Assembly (NCBI RefSeq): GCF_004000865.1
Contig: NZ_BIMB01000001.1
Span: 62,001-126,000 of the forward strand
Reading direction: 5' to 3'
Source: Paenibacillus elgii NBRC 100335
Lineage (GTDB): Bacteria; Bacillota; Bacilli; Paenibacillales; NBRC-103111
Length of the DNA: 64,000 nt
Part shown: positions 25,038 to 32,711 of the stretch, piece after piece
Numbering within the stretch: the stretch's first letter is position 1
Layout of the letters: each line of letters begins with the position of its first letter
Made by a program: the position numbers and the translations under genes
Notes under the pieces: model-generated
The model's database searches: none
Told to the model about the DNA's origin: nothing
The model's input: the letters and a program-made list of their open reading frames with translations, nothing else

Positions 25038-25531
25038 AACCGTTTCTCCGATAAGCCTGTGACAGACTTTCCCGGTTCCTCCCGAACGAACCATAAGAAT
25101 ACCTGCCGGTTTATATAAAGATTAGCCGGAAGTGTAAGATACAGCCAAAACGGCGAACCATGAAATTTCACAAGCGAAGTAAAATGGGCCATCAAGTTGT
25201 AAAAGACGACGAAAATCGTGGCGTACAGCGCATAATGTCCGAGTTGACGCGCCTTGCTTTTCCGTACCGGATACGTATATTGAAACCAGACGGCAAAGGT
25301 CGGGAACAAAATAAACTCAAACGTGAAATTAATTGCCGTCGCCTTCGGCAATTCCCGCACCGGAAATTCGAACAAAGACAAGTTTGTTAGTACTAAACTC
25401 AATAACCAGGTCATCGTTTGAAATAGAAGTACTAGAAGTACGGTGGCTCTCACGCGTCGGCGCCCGGTCATACAGAGCAGCAGCACGCTCGCAATCCACA
25501 TCAAAAGCAGCACGGATTGTTCCTTGGCCAT
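25034..25531 (-). CDS. CBO0543-family membrane protein (copy 1)
   Basis: 165 residues, clearly a paralogue of its downstream neighbour: the same four-helix layout and the block FEFPVRELPKATAINFTFEFILFP. ATG 25531 (MAKEQSVLLLMW) is used because the preceding eight residues are poorly placed for translation and hydrophobic sequence begins here. The four-base overlap with copy 2 suggests they are made in equal amounts and may work as a pair. No function can be assigned. Confidence 0.8.
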   Translation of the reverse strand: MAKEQSVLLLMWIASVLLLCMTGRRRVRATVLLVLLFQTMTWLLSLVLTNLSLFEFPVRELPKATAINFTFEFILFPTFAVWFQYTYPVRKSKARQLGHYALYATIFVVFYNLMAHFTSLVKFHGSPFWLYLTLPANLYINRQVFLWFVREEPGKSVTGLSEKRL

Positions 25532-25667
25532 AGGGATATCAGTCCTCCGTTGCAACTTCGTCGAGGTCGCCGATCAATGTTGTCAACAATGTCTTGAACG
25601 ATACCATCCAATATGTCCATTTGCCTGCCGCTTTAACCTTCCTGTCGCCTTTTTGGCAAAAAGCAAA

Positions 25668-25717
25668 AAATCCTTACGAGACCGAGCGGTGATTCAGCTT
25701 GGACCTTGTAAGGATTT
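25668..25717 (-). terminator. Terminator of the DUF2935 gene
   Basis: AAATCCTTAC / GTAAGGATTT stem with a 30-base loop; on the minus strand it is followed by TTTTTGC. Confidence 0.6.
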
Positions 25718-25733
25718 ATTCGATTCTTATGTT

Positions 25734-26543
25734 CTACGCCTCGACGCGAGGACGGGCCGGGTCACAGGCGGGAGCTTTATGCTCCGATACTTGCGAAAGC
25801 TTCGTAAGGTAGTAGCACTCCTCGCGCGACATATGATCGGCCATTAAAGGCGACAAGATACCGAGCGCCTGCTTGCTAAGCCGAAGCTCCTCCAGCTCCC
25901 GCAGAAACTGCATGAACAGCGCCATCTCAAGCTCCACTTCTTTGCCGAAACGTGCCAAAGCCGGAAACTTCTTCACGTTCGCGCGCAAATAGCCGGCCAG
26001 TTCGACCGCTTTTAAATAAAACTCGCGAAAATGCTGATCGAACGTCCGGGCCATCTCAGTCAAACGCGCTTCTGCCATATCGAGACTGCCTGCGATCGAG
26101 CTTGCATGCCCATAGGCGTCCTGCAGCCAGACCAGATGATGATGCAGTTCGTGGAACACGGGAGCCGGTTGACCGGAAAGCAGGCTTCCCAACACCCGCA
26201 AATATTCCTCCGCCTCGTTCACCATATGACTTAGAAACGAAGGCGACAATCTAATCGCGAGCTTCCCGATCAGATGCCTTTGCAGCAGATGCAGCTTGAA
26301 GCTGCGCAATTGCTGCGTCATGCTGTAAGCCTTCCGGGTAATTTCGATTAGCCGTTCGCGATTTTCCGTCCTGCGGGCATGCTGAAGCAGCCCGTCGAAG
26401 GCTGCGATCATCGCCCGGGCCCGCGCCACTTCTTCAGTTTCGTCCGCAGACAGCGAATCCTTAATAAACCGGGCGTGATCGCCCATCACCTGCAGCCAGA
26501 ACCGGTGTTCGAACGCCGCCGATGCTTCGAAATCCGTTGCCAT
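25734..26543 (-). CDS. DUF2935 family protein, putative ferritin/haemerythrin-like metal-binding helix bundle
   Basis: 269 residues in two similar four-helix halves. His/Glu-rich helices typical of the family are visible: FEHRFWLQVMGDHARFI, VNEAEEYLRVL, HELHHHLVWLQDAYGHAS, then VELEMALFMQFLRELEEL and MADHMSREECYYL, which could hold metal ions. Members are abundant in Bacillales, without a known activity. The longer frame to 26603 lacks a ribosome site, while GGGGAGG precedes ATG 26543. The gene lies just downstream of a riboswitch-controlled gene (117 bases between them), so readthrough could bring it under the same control. Confidence 0.85.
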   Translation of the reverse strand: MATDFEASAAFEHRFWLQVMGDHARFIKDSLSADETEEVARARAMIAAFDGLLQHARRTENRERLIEITRKAYSMTQQLRSFKLHLLQRHLIGKLAIRLSPSFLSHMVNEAEEYLRVLGSLLSGQPAPVFHELHHHLVWLQDAYGHASSIAGSLDMAEARLTEMARTFDQHFREFYLKAVELAGYLRANVKKFPALARFGKEVELEMALFMQFLRELEELRLSKQALGILSPLMADHMSREECYYLTKLSQVSEHKAPACDPARPRVEA

Positions 26544-26659
26544 CCCTGTCTCTGCCTCCCCCTCGGCCGGTAAGCCGTAATGTGCTACAAGCATCGTATG
26601 CACAACGACCGGGGCAAGTGCCTATTCGAAATGAGAAAACCGGGATCGGCAAAGAGCCG

Positions 26660-26965
26660 TCAGGCGTGGCGCAAGTCCTGCGCCCGGCAGCTCCAATAAT
26701 CAAAGAGCGACATGAAGACCTCATTGTCCGCTTCGCACCGCACGGAAAGCTTTACTTCGCCGCGCCAATAAAACGTAATGACCTGCCGGCTGCGTCCTTT
26801 GACCATTTCCACGTCCCAGCAAGAGGAAGCGAGCTCGTACACCTCGCGATTAATGAACATTTTCGGGCCTTCGCTCGACAAAAAGACGCCGACGAAATCG
26901 TTGCCCACTTTTGTATAGAAGCCTTGCTTCGTCATGATGCTCCGTCCCTGAACCTGATCTGCCAT
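26660..26965 (-). CDS. 101-residue protein of unknown function under a c-di-GMP riboswitch
   Basis: Soluble, no signal peptide or membrane segment. I do not recognise the family. The sequence is rich in short beta-prone stretches (FYTKVGNDFVGVFLSS, QVITFYWRGEVKLSVRC) with two cysteines near the C-terminus (VRCEAD and YWSCRA) and one in the centre. The 5' part of the longest frame is the riboswitch itself, so ATG 26965 is the real start: AAGGAG lies nine bases upstream, right after the terminator hairpin. Control by c-di-GMP makes a role in surface attachment, motility or matrix plausible, but that is inference from regulation alone. Confidence 0.75.
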   Translation of the reverse strand: MADQVQGRSIMTKQGFYTKVGNDFVGVFLSSEGPKMFINREVYELASSCWDVEMVKGRSRQVITFYWRGEVKLSVRCEADNEVFMSLFDYWSCRAQDLRHA

Positions 26966-26989
26966 CCGTTCCCGCTCCTTTATATGAAA

Positions 26990-27023
26990 ACAAAAAGACT
27001 CTCCGTTGACGGTACGGGAGTCC
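26990..27023 (-). terminator. Riboswitch-controlled terminator
   Basis: On the minus strand GACTCcCG ... CGGaGAGTC followed by TTTTTG, 20 bases after the aptamer and just before the ribosome site of the 101-residue gene: the expected expression platform. Confidence 0.65.
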
Positions 27024-27043
27024 GCATCTATCATCGCGCGTCT

Positions 27044-27146
27044 CCGTGCCTTCGGTAAACTGGCTGGCATCACGCAACCTCGGCGCATTATCCCTATCGC
27101 TTTGCGCCTGCGAGCTTTCGCCCGGTTTGCCTTTATCGAGCACGCT
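27044..27146 (-). ncRNA. Cyclic di-GMP-I (GEMM-I) riboswitch aptamer
   Basis: Minus strand. In order from 5': GTGCT (P1 5' strand), AAAGGCAAACC, a GAAA tetraloop helix (CGGGCGAAAGCTCG), GGCGCAAAGC, AGGG, the variable P1b/P3 arm, ATGCCAGCC, GTTTACCGAA and GGCAC (P1 3' strand). These are the conserved blocks of the GEMM-I class, including the GAAA tetraloop and its docking region. The G directly before CAAACC is the base that selects c-di-GMP rather than cyclic AMP-GMP in this class. A terminator and a short gene follow. The diguanylate cyclase at 2.2 kb could supply the ligand. Confidence 0.88.
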
Positions 27147-27214
27147 CGAAAATTGTCTTTTTGTGTATGATTGAATCTCATCTCTTAGGATAAAAGATCA
27201 ACCTTGCAGAATAC

Positions 27215-27232
27215 ATAGTTCTTATGAACTAT
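27215..27232. repeat. Short perfect hairpin after the MFS gene
   Basis: ATAGTTC TTAT GAACTAT, a perfect stem-loop three bases past the MFS stop codon. There is no T-run on the minus strand, so it may protect or trim the 3' end rather than terminate. Confidence 0.4.
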
Positions 27233-27234
27233 TT

Positions 27235-28467
27235 TCATAGATTTTCATGTGAATTATGAAACATTTTATAGACTTGCTGGCCTTTCCAATAAAAATAAAT
27301 TCCCGCCACCGTTACAACTGCCATCACGGAGAACAGCGGACCGCCTCCCCATTCCGACAAAAGCACGCCGCCCGCCAAAGGACCGAGAAAATGCCCGAGA
27401 TTCGTAAACGACTGTGCGCCGAAATACGTGCCCCGCATTCCGTCCGGCGCCAACCGGTCGATCAGCATGTTCGTTGCCGGAAAATTCAGCACTTCTCCGA
27501 CGGTGAATAAAACCATGGAGACCATAAAGCCAATCCAGCCGACAGATACCGCATAGCCGATATCCCCGAGCGCAAACATGAGACCGCCTACCGCTATCGC
27601 AGCCATCGGACCGCGGCTTTCGAACATTTTCGACAGCGGCACCTGCAGCAGAACGACCGTTACCGCATTGATCGTCATCAGCAGCGCGAACAGCGTCGCC
27701 CCGTCGGCTACGCTTTGCTGTACGTATTGCGATAAAGTGGCCATCATCTGCGAATAGCCGATCGCGCCGATAATCCCACCTGCAATGTAATAACGAAACA
27801 CACGGTCACTCGCAATGACCCGCCAAGCCGAACGGACCGTTACCCCGCTGCGGTGCTCCCCTTCGATCTGACGAATGCCGAACGCCTGCAGCAGCGCATA
27901 GAGCAAAGCCGCATAGGCCAAATAGATGAAAGCCGTAACCAAAAACGGCAGCCAAGCTTCGAACATGCCGAAGTAAGCACCGAGCAGCGGTCCGACGGCT
28001 ACGCCGACATTGATCGCCAGATACCGCATCGAGAAGACGTTAAGCCGCTTTTCCTTCACCGTCACGTCGGCCATCAGCGCTTGCGATACCGGTTCGTAGA
28101 GCGAACGGCAGAGCCCGTTCAGCATATTGAACAGCATGAAAAGCAGCGGCGCTTTGGCAAGCGCAAAGCCGGTGAAAACGATCACCCAGCCGATCAAGGC
28201 AATCATCATGATGAACTTGCGTCCCAGTCGGTCCGACAAAGCTCCGCCGACGAAGCCGCCCGCCATGCCGGCAAGCGAGCCGACGCCGATGATCGCGCCG
28301 ATCATGATCGGGTGCAGCCCCGATTCCCGGGACAAATAAATCGCCAGAAACGGCATGCTCATGGACGAAGCGATCCGCGCCAGAGCGGTTCCCACAAGCA
28401 GCACATGCACGATCGGATGATACTCGCGTAAGAAATGAAGCAATCGAGACTTTACAGCTGCGAACAT
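27235..28467 (-). CDS. MFS transporter
   Basis: 410 residues, twelve predicted helices. The loop motif GGALSDRLGRKF lies between helices 2 and 3, and residues 1-20 form a short basic N-terminus (MFAAVKSRLLHFLREYHP). It belongs to the general bacterial efflux group (similar in layout to YttB/YfmO-like proteins); no substrate signature is visible. A possible start is ATG 28467 with GAGAAGG upstream. It is followed by the riboswitch region on the same strand, but the hairpin at 27215 and separate control suggest the downstream genes are independent. Confidence 0.88.
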   Translation of the reverse strand: MFAAVKSRLLHFLREYHPIVHVLLVGTALARIASSMSMPFLAIYLSRESGLHPIMIGAIIGVGSLAGMAGGFVGGALSDRLGRKFIMMIALIGWVIVFTGFALAKAPLLFMLFNMLNGLCRSLYEPVSQALMADVTVKEKRLNVFSMRYLAINVGVAVGPLLGAYFGMFEAWLPFLVTAFIYLAYAALLYALLQAFGIRQIEGEHRSGVTVRSAWRVIASDRVFRYYIAGGIIGAIGYSQMMATLSQYVQQSVADGATLFALLMTINAVTVVLLQVPLSKMFESRGPMAAIAVGGLMFALGDIGYAVSVGWIGFMVSMVLFTVGEVLNFPATNMLIDRLAPDGMRGTYFGAQSFTNLGHFLGPLAGGVLLSEWGGGPLFSVMAVVTVAGIYFYWKGQQVYKMFHNSHENL

Positions 28468-28604
28468 CGTACCGACCTTCTCTCCGTATATAACCCTTGG
28501 TATTTCTAACCCTCGGTAGATTAACCCATGGAATGAAACCGGATTTCATTATACAGCAATTGGCCGAGCCTGCCCATACATTCGGCAAAAAATTATGGCG
28601 TGAC

Positions 28605-28640
28605 GGGAAAAAGCCCGTCCGCCTGGGACGAGCTTTTTCT
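28605..28640 (-). terminator. Terminator of the phytase-like esterase gene
   Basis: AAAAAGCCCGTCC / GGGACGAGCTTTTT hairpin; minus-strand reading ends in GGGCTTTTTCCC. Confidence 0.75.
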
Positions 28641-28652
28641 TCACTGACGATT

Positions 28653-30143
28653 TTATTTTAATTCTTCGCCGACTTGGATGAGATACATTTGCGTCGGGTT
28701 GCCGTTCACCTTCAGCTGGCCTTGGTCGTCGTAGCCGTCCACACCGAAATCGTTGTCGTTCACAACGGCGATCGTATGCTTGTCCACCACCGCAAGCCCT
28801 TCCAGCTTCTCATGCGGGTAACCCAGCTTCGCCACGTCTACGATCAGCTCCTTGCCGACCGGCACGATCCCTTTTTCCTTGATTTGCGCCAGCGTCAGCT
28901 TCTCCAGATTGTCGCTTTGCTCCGTTCCGAGCAGATTGGTCGCCGCTGAGAAATCCGCCCGGTAAATGCGTTTGATTTGCGCTTCTTTGCCGCTGTTCTT
29001 ATCGCGCTCGTCCACCAGCAGCACATCGGCGCTCAAGGCGGACAAGTCGCTGATGACGACGTCCTTCTGCTTCACATTTGTGAACGAATCGGCGTTCTCC
29101 GCGATGTACAAATATTCGCCGACGACTTTTTTGGCAGCCAGATCCATCTTCAAGATGCGCAGATTGCGGGACGCTTCGCCCGTCTTTTTGTCCGGAACCG
29201 CCATCGGGCTTTGGATCGAAGCGTACAAATATTTGCCGTCCGGCGAGATCGCGACGCCCTCGAAGCCGCGGTTCGGAATCCGCTTCGCGTACACCGCCGG
29301 CAAAATGTCGTAAATCTCGGTTTGTGCGCCCGCCGCAACCAGTTGCTCCTTCGCTCCCTGCGGCACGTACCGTCCGACAACCGTACCATCGCGTTTCACC
29401 TGCAGCACGGAAGGACGGTACTCGTCCGACAGCCAGAACGTGTCATCCGCCGGGTTATAGGCGATGCCTTCGAGGTCCAGCCCGTCCGGGTCGTAAGCCA
29501 GCTTCTTCGTGCCGCTGCCGTCGTACGGAACTTCGTCGCCGGCCTCCAAGTTCGGCAGACCGGTAAGCTCCGCCGTCTTGCTGAACTTGTCTGTTTTCCC
29601 GGCCGGCAAATGCAGCTTGATCGTTTCGAGCACTTCGATCGTTCCGCCGGCCGCTTTAATTTTGTAGATGCGCGGCACATACGCCTCATTCGGGAACGTG
29701 CGCAGCTTGTCCTTGCCGAACTCGCCGTTCGGCCCGCGGTCAGCCAGCGTATAGAACACGTCCGCCGGGTCGCCCGGCAGATGGACCAGCCCCGAGAGTC
29801 CCCCCTCTTTCAGGCTGCCGACCAGCGTCCCCGGATTTTTCCACTCGTGTACGGCTGTGACCTTCGGCATCTCCTTCAGCCGGATCGACTGCGTCCATTC
29901 GTTCCACTCCACCTGCTTGCCCAGCGCTTCTCCGAGCGCGCGCAGCGGGACATAGGTGCTGCCGTCGATCAGGACGGGAGCCTTGTCCGTCTTCACTTCT
30001 TTACCGCCCGACCAGATGCCGAACTTCGTGCCGACCACTTCCATGCCGCCTTCCGCAGCTGCTGCGGTTTGCGCTCCCACGAGCGTCATTGCGGCAAGCG
30101 ACAAGACCAGCCATTTTCTCTTTTTCAACCAACGTTTCATCAT
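28653..30143 (-). CDS. Secreted phytase-like esterase with copper-amine-oxidase-type stalk domain
   Basis: 496 residues. Residues 1-30 are a signal peptide (KKRKWLVLSLAAMTLVGAQTAAA). A half stalk domain follows (about 37-95, signature VPLRALGEALGKQVEWNEW), then the 'esterase-like activity of phytase' domain (about 100-490), recognisable from LADRGPNGEFG, LDLEGIAYNPADDTFWLSDEYRPS, RGFEGVAISPDGKYLYASIQSP and YPHEKLEGLAVVDKHTIAVVNDNDFG. It probably acts outside the cell on phosphate esters; the exact substrate is unknown. The stalk domain type recurs in the beta-propeller protein at 3.7 kb, so both may be held at the cell surface in the same way. Confidence 0.87.
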   Translation of the reverse strand: MMKRWLKKRKWLVLSLAAMTLVGAQTAAAAEGGMEVVGTKFGIWSGGKEVKTDKAPVLIDGSTYVPLRALGEALGKQVEWNEWTQSIRLKEMPKVTAVHEWKNPGTLVGSLKEGGLSGLVHLPGDPADVFYTLADRGPNGEFGKDKLRTFPNEAYVPRIYKIKAAGGTIEVLETIKLHLPAGKTDKFSKTAELTGLPNLEAGDEVPYDGSGTKKLAYDPDGLDLEGIAYNPADDTFWLSDEYRPSVLQVKRDGTVVGRYVPQGAKEQLVAAGAQTEIYDILPAVYAKRIPNRGFEGVAISPDGKYLYASIQSPMAVPDKKTGEASRNLRILKMDLAAKKVVGEYLYIAENADSFTNVKQKDVVISDLSALSADVLLVDERDKNSGKEAQIKRIYRADFSAATNLLGTEQSDNLEKLTLAQIKEKGIVPVGKELIVDVAKLGYPHEKLEGLAVVDKHTIAVVNDNDFGVDGYDDQGQLKVNGNPTQMYLIQVGEELK

Positions 30144-30258
30144 GACGATCCCCCTGGCGAATTAAACTAGGTTTTTGAACTCACTTTTCCTAGCATAGTT
30201 GCCAATTGTTTCGACGATGTAAAGGGCATATGAAGATTTTGTAAAGCCTTGCATCCAT

Positions 30259-30295
30259 AAAAAAACCTCCCGGCCGCAAGCTGCGCCAGGAGGTT
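30259..30295 (-). terminator. Terminator of the DUF1450 gene
   Basis: AACCTCC / GGAGGTT outer stem around a GC-rich inner stem, followed by TTTTTTT on the minus strand. Confidence 0.8.
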
Positions 30296-30301
30296 GGTCC
30301 G

Positions 30302-30529
30302 TCATTTCTTCTTAATATACTTGCTCGCTTTCTCAATCGCTTCGTCTTCCGTTGCGGCGGTCACATACCGCCCGTTAATATAAATGAAGGCAAACCGCGA
30401 GCACGGGCCGCAATAAGACTTGCAGCCGACCTTGATGTCGGCGTCGGGCGCCAGCTTTTGCAGCTTCGGCAGCGCGGTTTTCATTCTCATATGCTTGCAT
30501 TTGTCGCAGACGCGAATATCGTTGGCCAT
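30302..30529 (-). CDS. yuzB: DUF1450 (YuzB-like) small cysteine-rich protein
   Basis: 75 residues with conserved cysteines CDKC near the N-terminus and CKSYCGPCSRFAF in the centre, the pattern of the YuzB/DUF1450 family. The arrangement recalls thioredoxin-like ferredoxin folds that bind an iron-sulphur cluster or zinc, but no activity is known. The neighbour 35 bases upstream is a HesB/IscA-like protein, which fits an iron-sulphur setting. A single terminator follows, so the two probably form an operon. Confidence 0.88.
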   Translation of the reverse strand: MANDIRVCDKCKHMRMKTALPKLQKLAPDADIKVGCKSYCGPCSRFAFIYINGRYVTAATEDEAIEKASKYIKKK

Positions 30530-30564
30530 GCGGAGTTATCCTTTCTGAGGCATCCGGGCGCCGA

Positions 30565-30867
30565 TTAATGGTCGCCGTGGTTGCCTTTGCTCGGATTGGT
30601 GACCGCAAAGCCTTCCTCCGGCAAATAAAAGTAATCGACACGTACGCCGTCCAGCAGCGGCTCGTCCTTCTGCAAAATAACGTCGATTCCACTGTCGGTA
30701 GTTACGACCACGTCATTTTCCGTAGGCGTGTCCATTCCAAGTCCGTAGTGCGCATGATCGCCGTGCTTGTGCGTTACATATACGCGAAGCTTCAATTCTT
30801 TGTTTTCCTCTTGTTCCATCTCAGCCAAAAGCACTTTGGCGGCATTGCGCGAAATTTTGCATTTCAT
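30565..30867 (-). CDS. HesB/IscA-like protein without the C-terminal cysteine pair
   Basis: 100 residues with the iron-sulphur-assembly fold: MKCKISRNAAKVLLAEMEQ, LRVYVTHKHGDHAHYGLGMD, DSGIDVILQKDEPLLDGVRVDYFYL. The usual C-terminal CGC/CxC used to hold a cluster is missing; the end is instead rich in His, Asn and Asp (NPSKGNHGDH), and the only cysteine is at position 3. It is therefore of the YneR/HesB-like side branch and may not assemble clusters in the classical way. ATG 30867 has GGGAG upstream. It is cotranscribed with the YuzB gene. Confidence 0.78.
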   Translation of the reverse strand: MKCKISRNAAKVLLAEMEQEENKELKLRVYVTHKHGDHAHYGLGMDTPTENDVVVTTDSGIDVILQKDEPLLDGVRVDYFYLPEEGFAVTNPSKGNHGDH

Positions 30868-30998
30868 GTCCAGACACATCTCCCACTAATAAGCATTTTC
30901 ACCTTATTGTATATAAACCCGGGAACGAAAGCAACCTTCCGCTGCCGGTTCACAAATGCTGGTAAGAAGCCGCCCATTTCTGATATGATTACAGGTAT

Positions 30999-31100
30999 AT
31001 GAACTTACGCACGAATGGTTCGGGGCCGCTGACGCCCAAAGGCAAGGATTTGCACCGAATGCTAAATGAAATGAAGCTGTGGGCGGCCGAATGGCGCTGA
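30999..31100 (+). CDS. Possible 33-residue ORF ahead of the AI-2E family gene
   Basis: MNLRTNGSGPLTPKGKDLHR... ends in LWAAEWR. A TATGAT -10-like box lies only 11 bases before the ATG, so a transcript from it would be almost leaderless, and there is no good ribosome site. The codon pattern resembles the neighbouring genes and the frame ends 24 bases before the next start. It may be a real small protein or chance. Confidence 0.3.
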   Translation: MNLRTNGSGPLTPKGKDLHRMLNEMKLWAAEWR

Positions 31101-31123
31101 CCCGCTAAATTCCGAGGTGACCT

Positions 31124-32233
31124 ATGATTTCTTTTTACCGCAAATATTACAAAACGATTTTCGACATCGCTTTGCTTGTGATTACCGTGTACCTGTTCAT
31201 GCTCGTCTTCAGTTACCTGTACCGCATTGCGACCCCGATCTTCCTGGCTTTTATCGTTTACATGATCATTGAGCCGTTCGCGCGCTTCCTGCACCGCAGG
31301 GGCATCAAGAAGGTCATTGCGACCACGGTTTCGACCATCATTTTCGTGCTCGTCATCCTGGGGGTGATCACCGGCGCCGGAGTCATCTTCACGAGCCAGA
31401 TCGTTAGCCTGAAGGATAAGCTGCCCGAATACGCCGCGGTGCTGACGCAGGAAATCGCCAAGCAGACGGACAATCTGCAAGACCGCTTCGGCACGCTTCC
31501 GACGGAAGAAATCGTGAAAAAAGCAAAGGAATACTCGGCGGAAATCGCGAAAAAAACGACCGAAATCGTCCGCTCGTTCCTGACCAGCACGTTTACCGTT
31601 CTCACGTCCTTTTCGACTTTTGTGGTGAACTTCGTCATTGCGATCATTTTGGCGTATTTTCTAAGCATCGAAATCGAATCCTGGAAGCGGATCGCGGAGG
31701 ACAAAACACCCAACACGTTCAAGAAAGCGTTCCACTTCCTCCGCGAAAACGTGCTGCTCGGTATCGTCAGCTATATCAAGGCGCAGGCCAAGCTGATCAG
31801 CGTGACGTTTGCCGTCATCTTCGTCGCGCTGCTCGTCATGAATATCAAAAATGCGTTTTCCATCGCGCTCTTGTCGGCCATCTTCGACGTGCTACCGCTG
31901 CTCGGCGTCTCGACGCTGTTCATTCCATGGATTATTTACCTGTTCGTGGTCGGCCAAACGACGCTGGCCATCTGGCTTTCCGTCCTGCTCGCGGTCGTCA
32001 TCTCCGCCAGGCAAATTCTGGAGCCGAAAATTACGGGCGACTCGCTCGGGGTTTCCGCTTTTACGATGCTTTCCTTCATGATCGTGTCGCTGTCTTTGTT
32101 CGGCGTGGCCGGACTGATTTTGTCGCCGATCCTCATCATCCTGATCAAAGCGCTGTACGAGCAAGGCTATTTGAAAAAATGGATTCGCATGCCGGCGGAG
32201 GAGTACGAGCCGGAGCTTCCGAAGAGCAACTAG
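31124..32233 (+). CDS. AI-2E family (PerM/YdbI-type) membrane transporter
   Basis: 369 residues with about eight hydrophobic helices grouped as an N-terminal set, a long extramembrane stretch (about 90-160, with coiled-coil heptads) and a C-terminal set containing the family signature DVLPLLGVSTLFIPWIIY and LEPKITGDSLGVSAF. The family name is historical: members export autoinducer-2 in a few species but act as Na+/H+ antiporters or unknown permeases in others. CGAGGTGAC precedes the ATG. Ends at a bidirectional terminator shared with the convergent DUF1232 gene. Confidence 0.9.
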   Translation: MISFYRKYYKTIFDIALLVITVYLFMLVFSYLYRIATPIFLAFIVYMIIEPFARFLHRRGIKKVIATTVSTIIFVLVILGVITGAGVIFTSQIVSLKDKLPEYAAVLTQEIAKQTDNLQDRFGTLPTEEIVKKAKEYSAEIAKKTTEIVRSFLTSTFTVLTSFSTFVVNFVIAIILAYFLSIEIESWKRIAEDKTPNTFKKAFHFLRENVLLGIVSYIKAQAKLISVTFAVIFVALLVMNIKNAFSIALLSAIFDVLPLLGVSTLFIPWIIYLFVVGQTTLAIWLSVLLAVVISARQILEPKITGDSLGVSAFTMLSFMIVSLSLFGVAGLILSPILIILIKALYEQGYLKKWIRMPAEEYEPELPKSN

Positions 32234-32257
32234 CGTCCTCTATCCTCTATAAGCGAA

Positions 32258-32286
32258 GAAAAGAGCTGCCCGCGGGCAGCTCTTTG
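32258..32286. terminator. Bidirectional terminator
   Basis: AAAGAGCTGCCC / GGGCAGCTCTTT, a near-perfect palindrome between the AI-2E family gene and DUF1232. Confidence 0.8.
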
Positions 32287-32295
32287 TCGTATATA

Positions 32296-32532
32296 TCAGG
32301 TGGCGCCGTATTTACGCTCCGCCCGGTCGGTGAACCAGGTCATGAGCAGCATCGTCACAGCGATATCGTCCAGCGGAATGAACGGCAGCGCATCGGGCAT
32401 AACCCAATACACAAGCGCAGGGACGAAGAACAGCAGCTTTTCCCCTATCGGCACTTTGGACGAGCGCAGCAGAGGGATAATTCGGCGGAATACATGACCC
32501 CAATGCCGCAACGACCATAATCGCTTCCACAT
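32296..32532 (-). CDS. DUF1232 (YkvA-like) small membrane protein
   Basis: 78 residues starting at ATG 32532 with AAGGGGA upstream. A basic N-terminus is followed by two hydrophobic segments and the family block YWVMPDALPFIPLDDIAVTMLLM (PDxxPxDDxxx). Function unknown. The longer frame to 32604 has no ribosome site and looks like noncoding sequence. Confidence 0.82.
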   Translation of the reverse strand: MWKRLWSLRHWGHVFRRIIPLLRSSKVPIGEKLLFFVPALVYWVMPDALPFIPLDDIAVTMLLMTWFTDRAERKYGAT

Positions 32533-32711
32533 GATGATCGTCCCCTTTCCTTGTACGAATTGTACGAATGGCCTCTCTTTACAGTATACACCATCTTTCG
32601 GCAATCCCGAAATGATTCGACAAATTCCGACAATTTCACCCCGTTTACAGCCATTCTCTCATCCAGCATAATGATAGAGTGACATTCCAACCTTTACCAA
32701 GGAGTGATACC

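Noticed and set aside
26966..27181. N-terminal extension of the 101-residue protein
   Set aside because: This stretch is the c-di-GMP riboswitch and terminator; the ribosome site comes after it.
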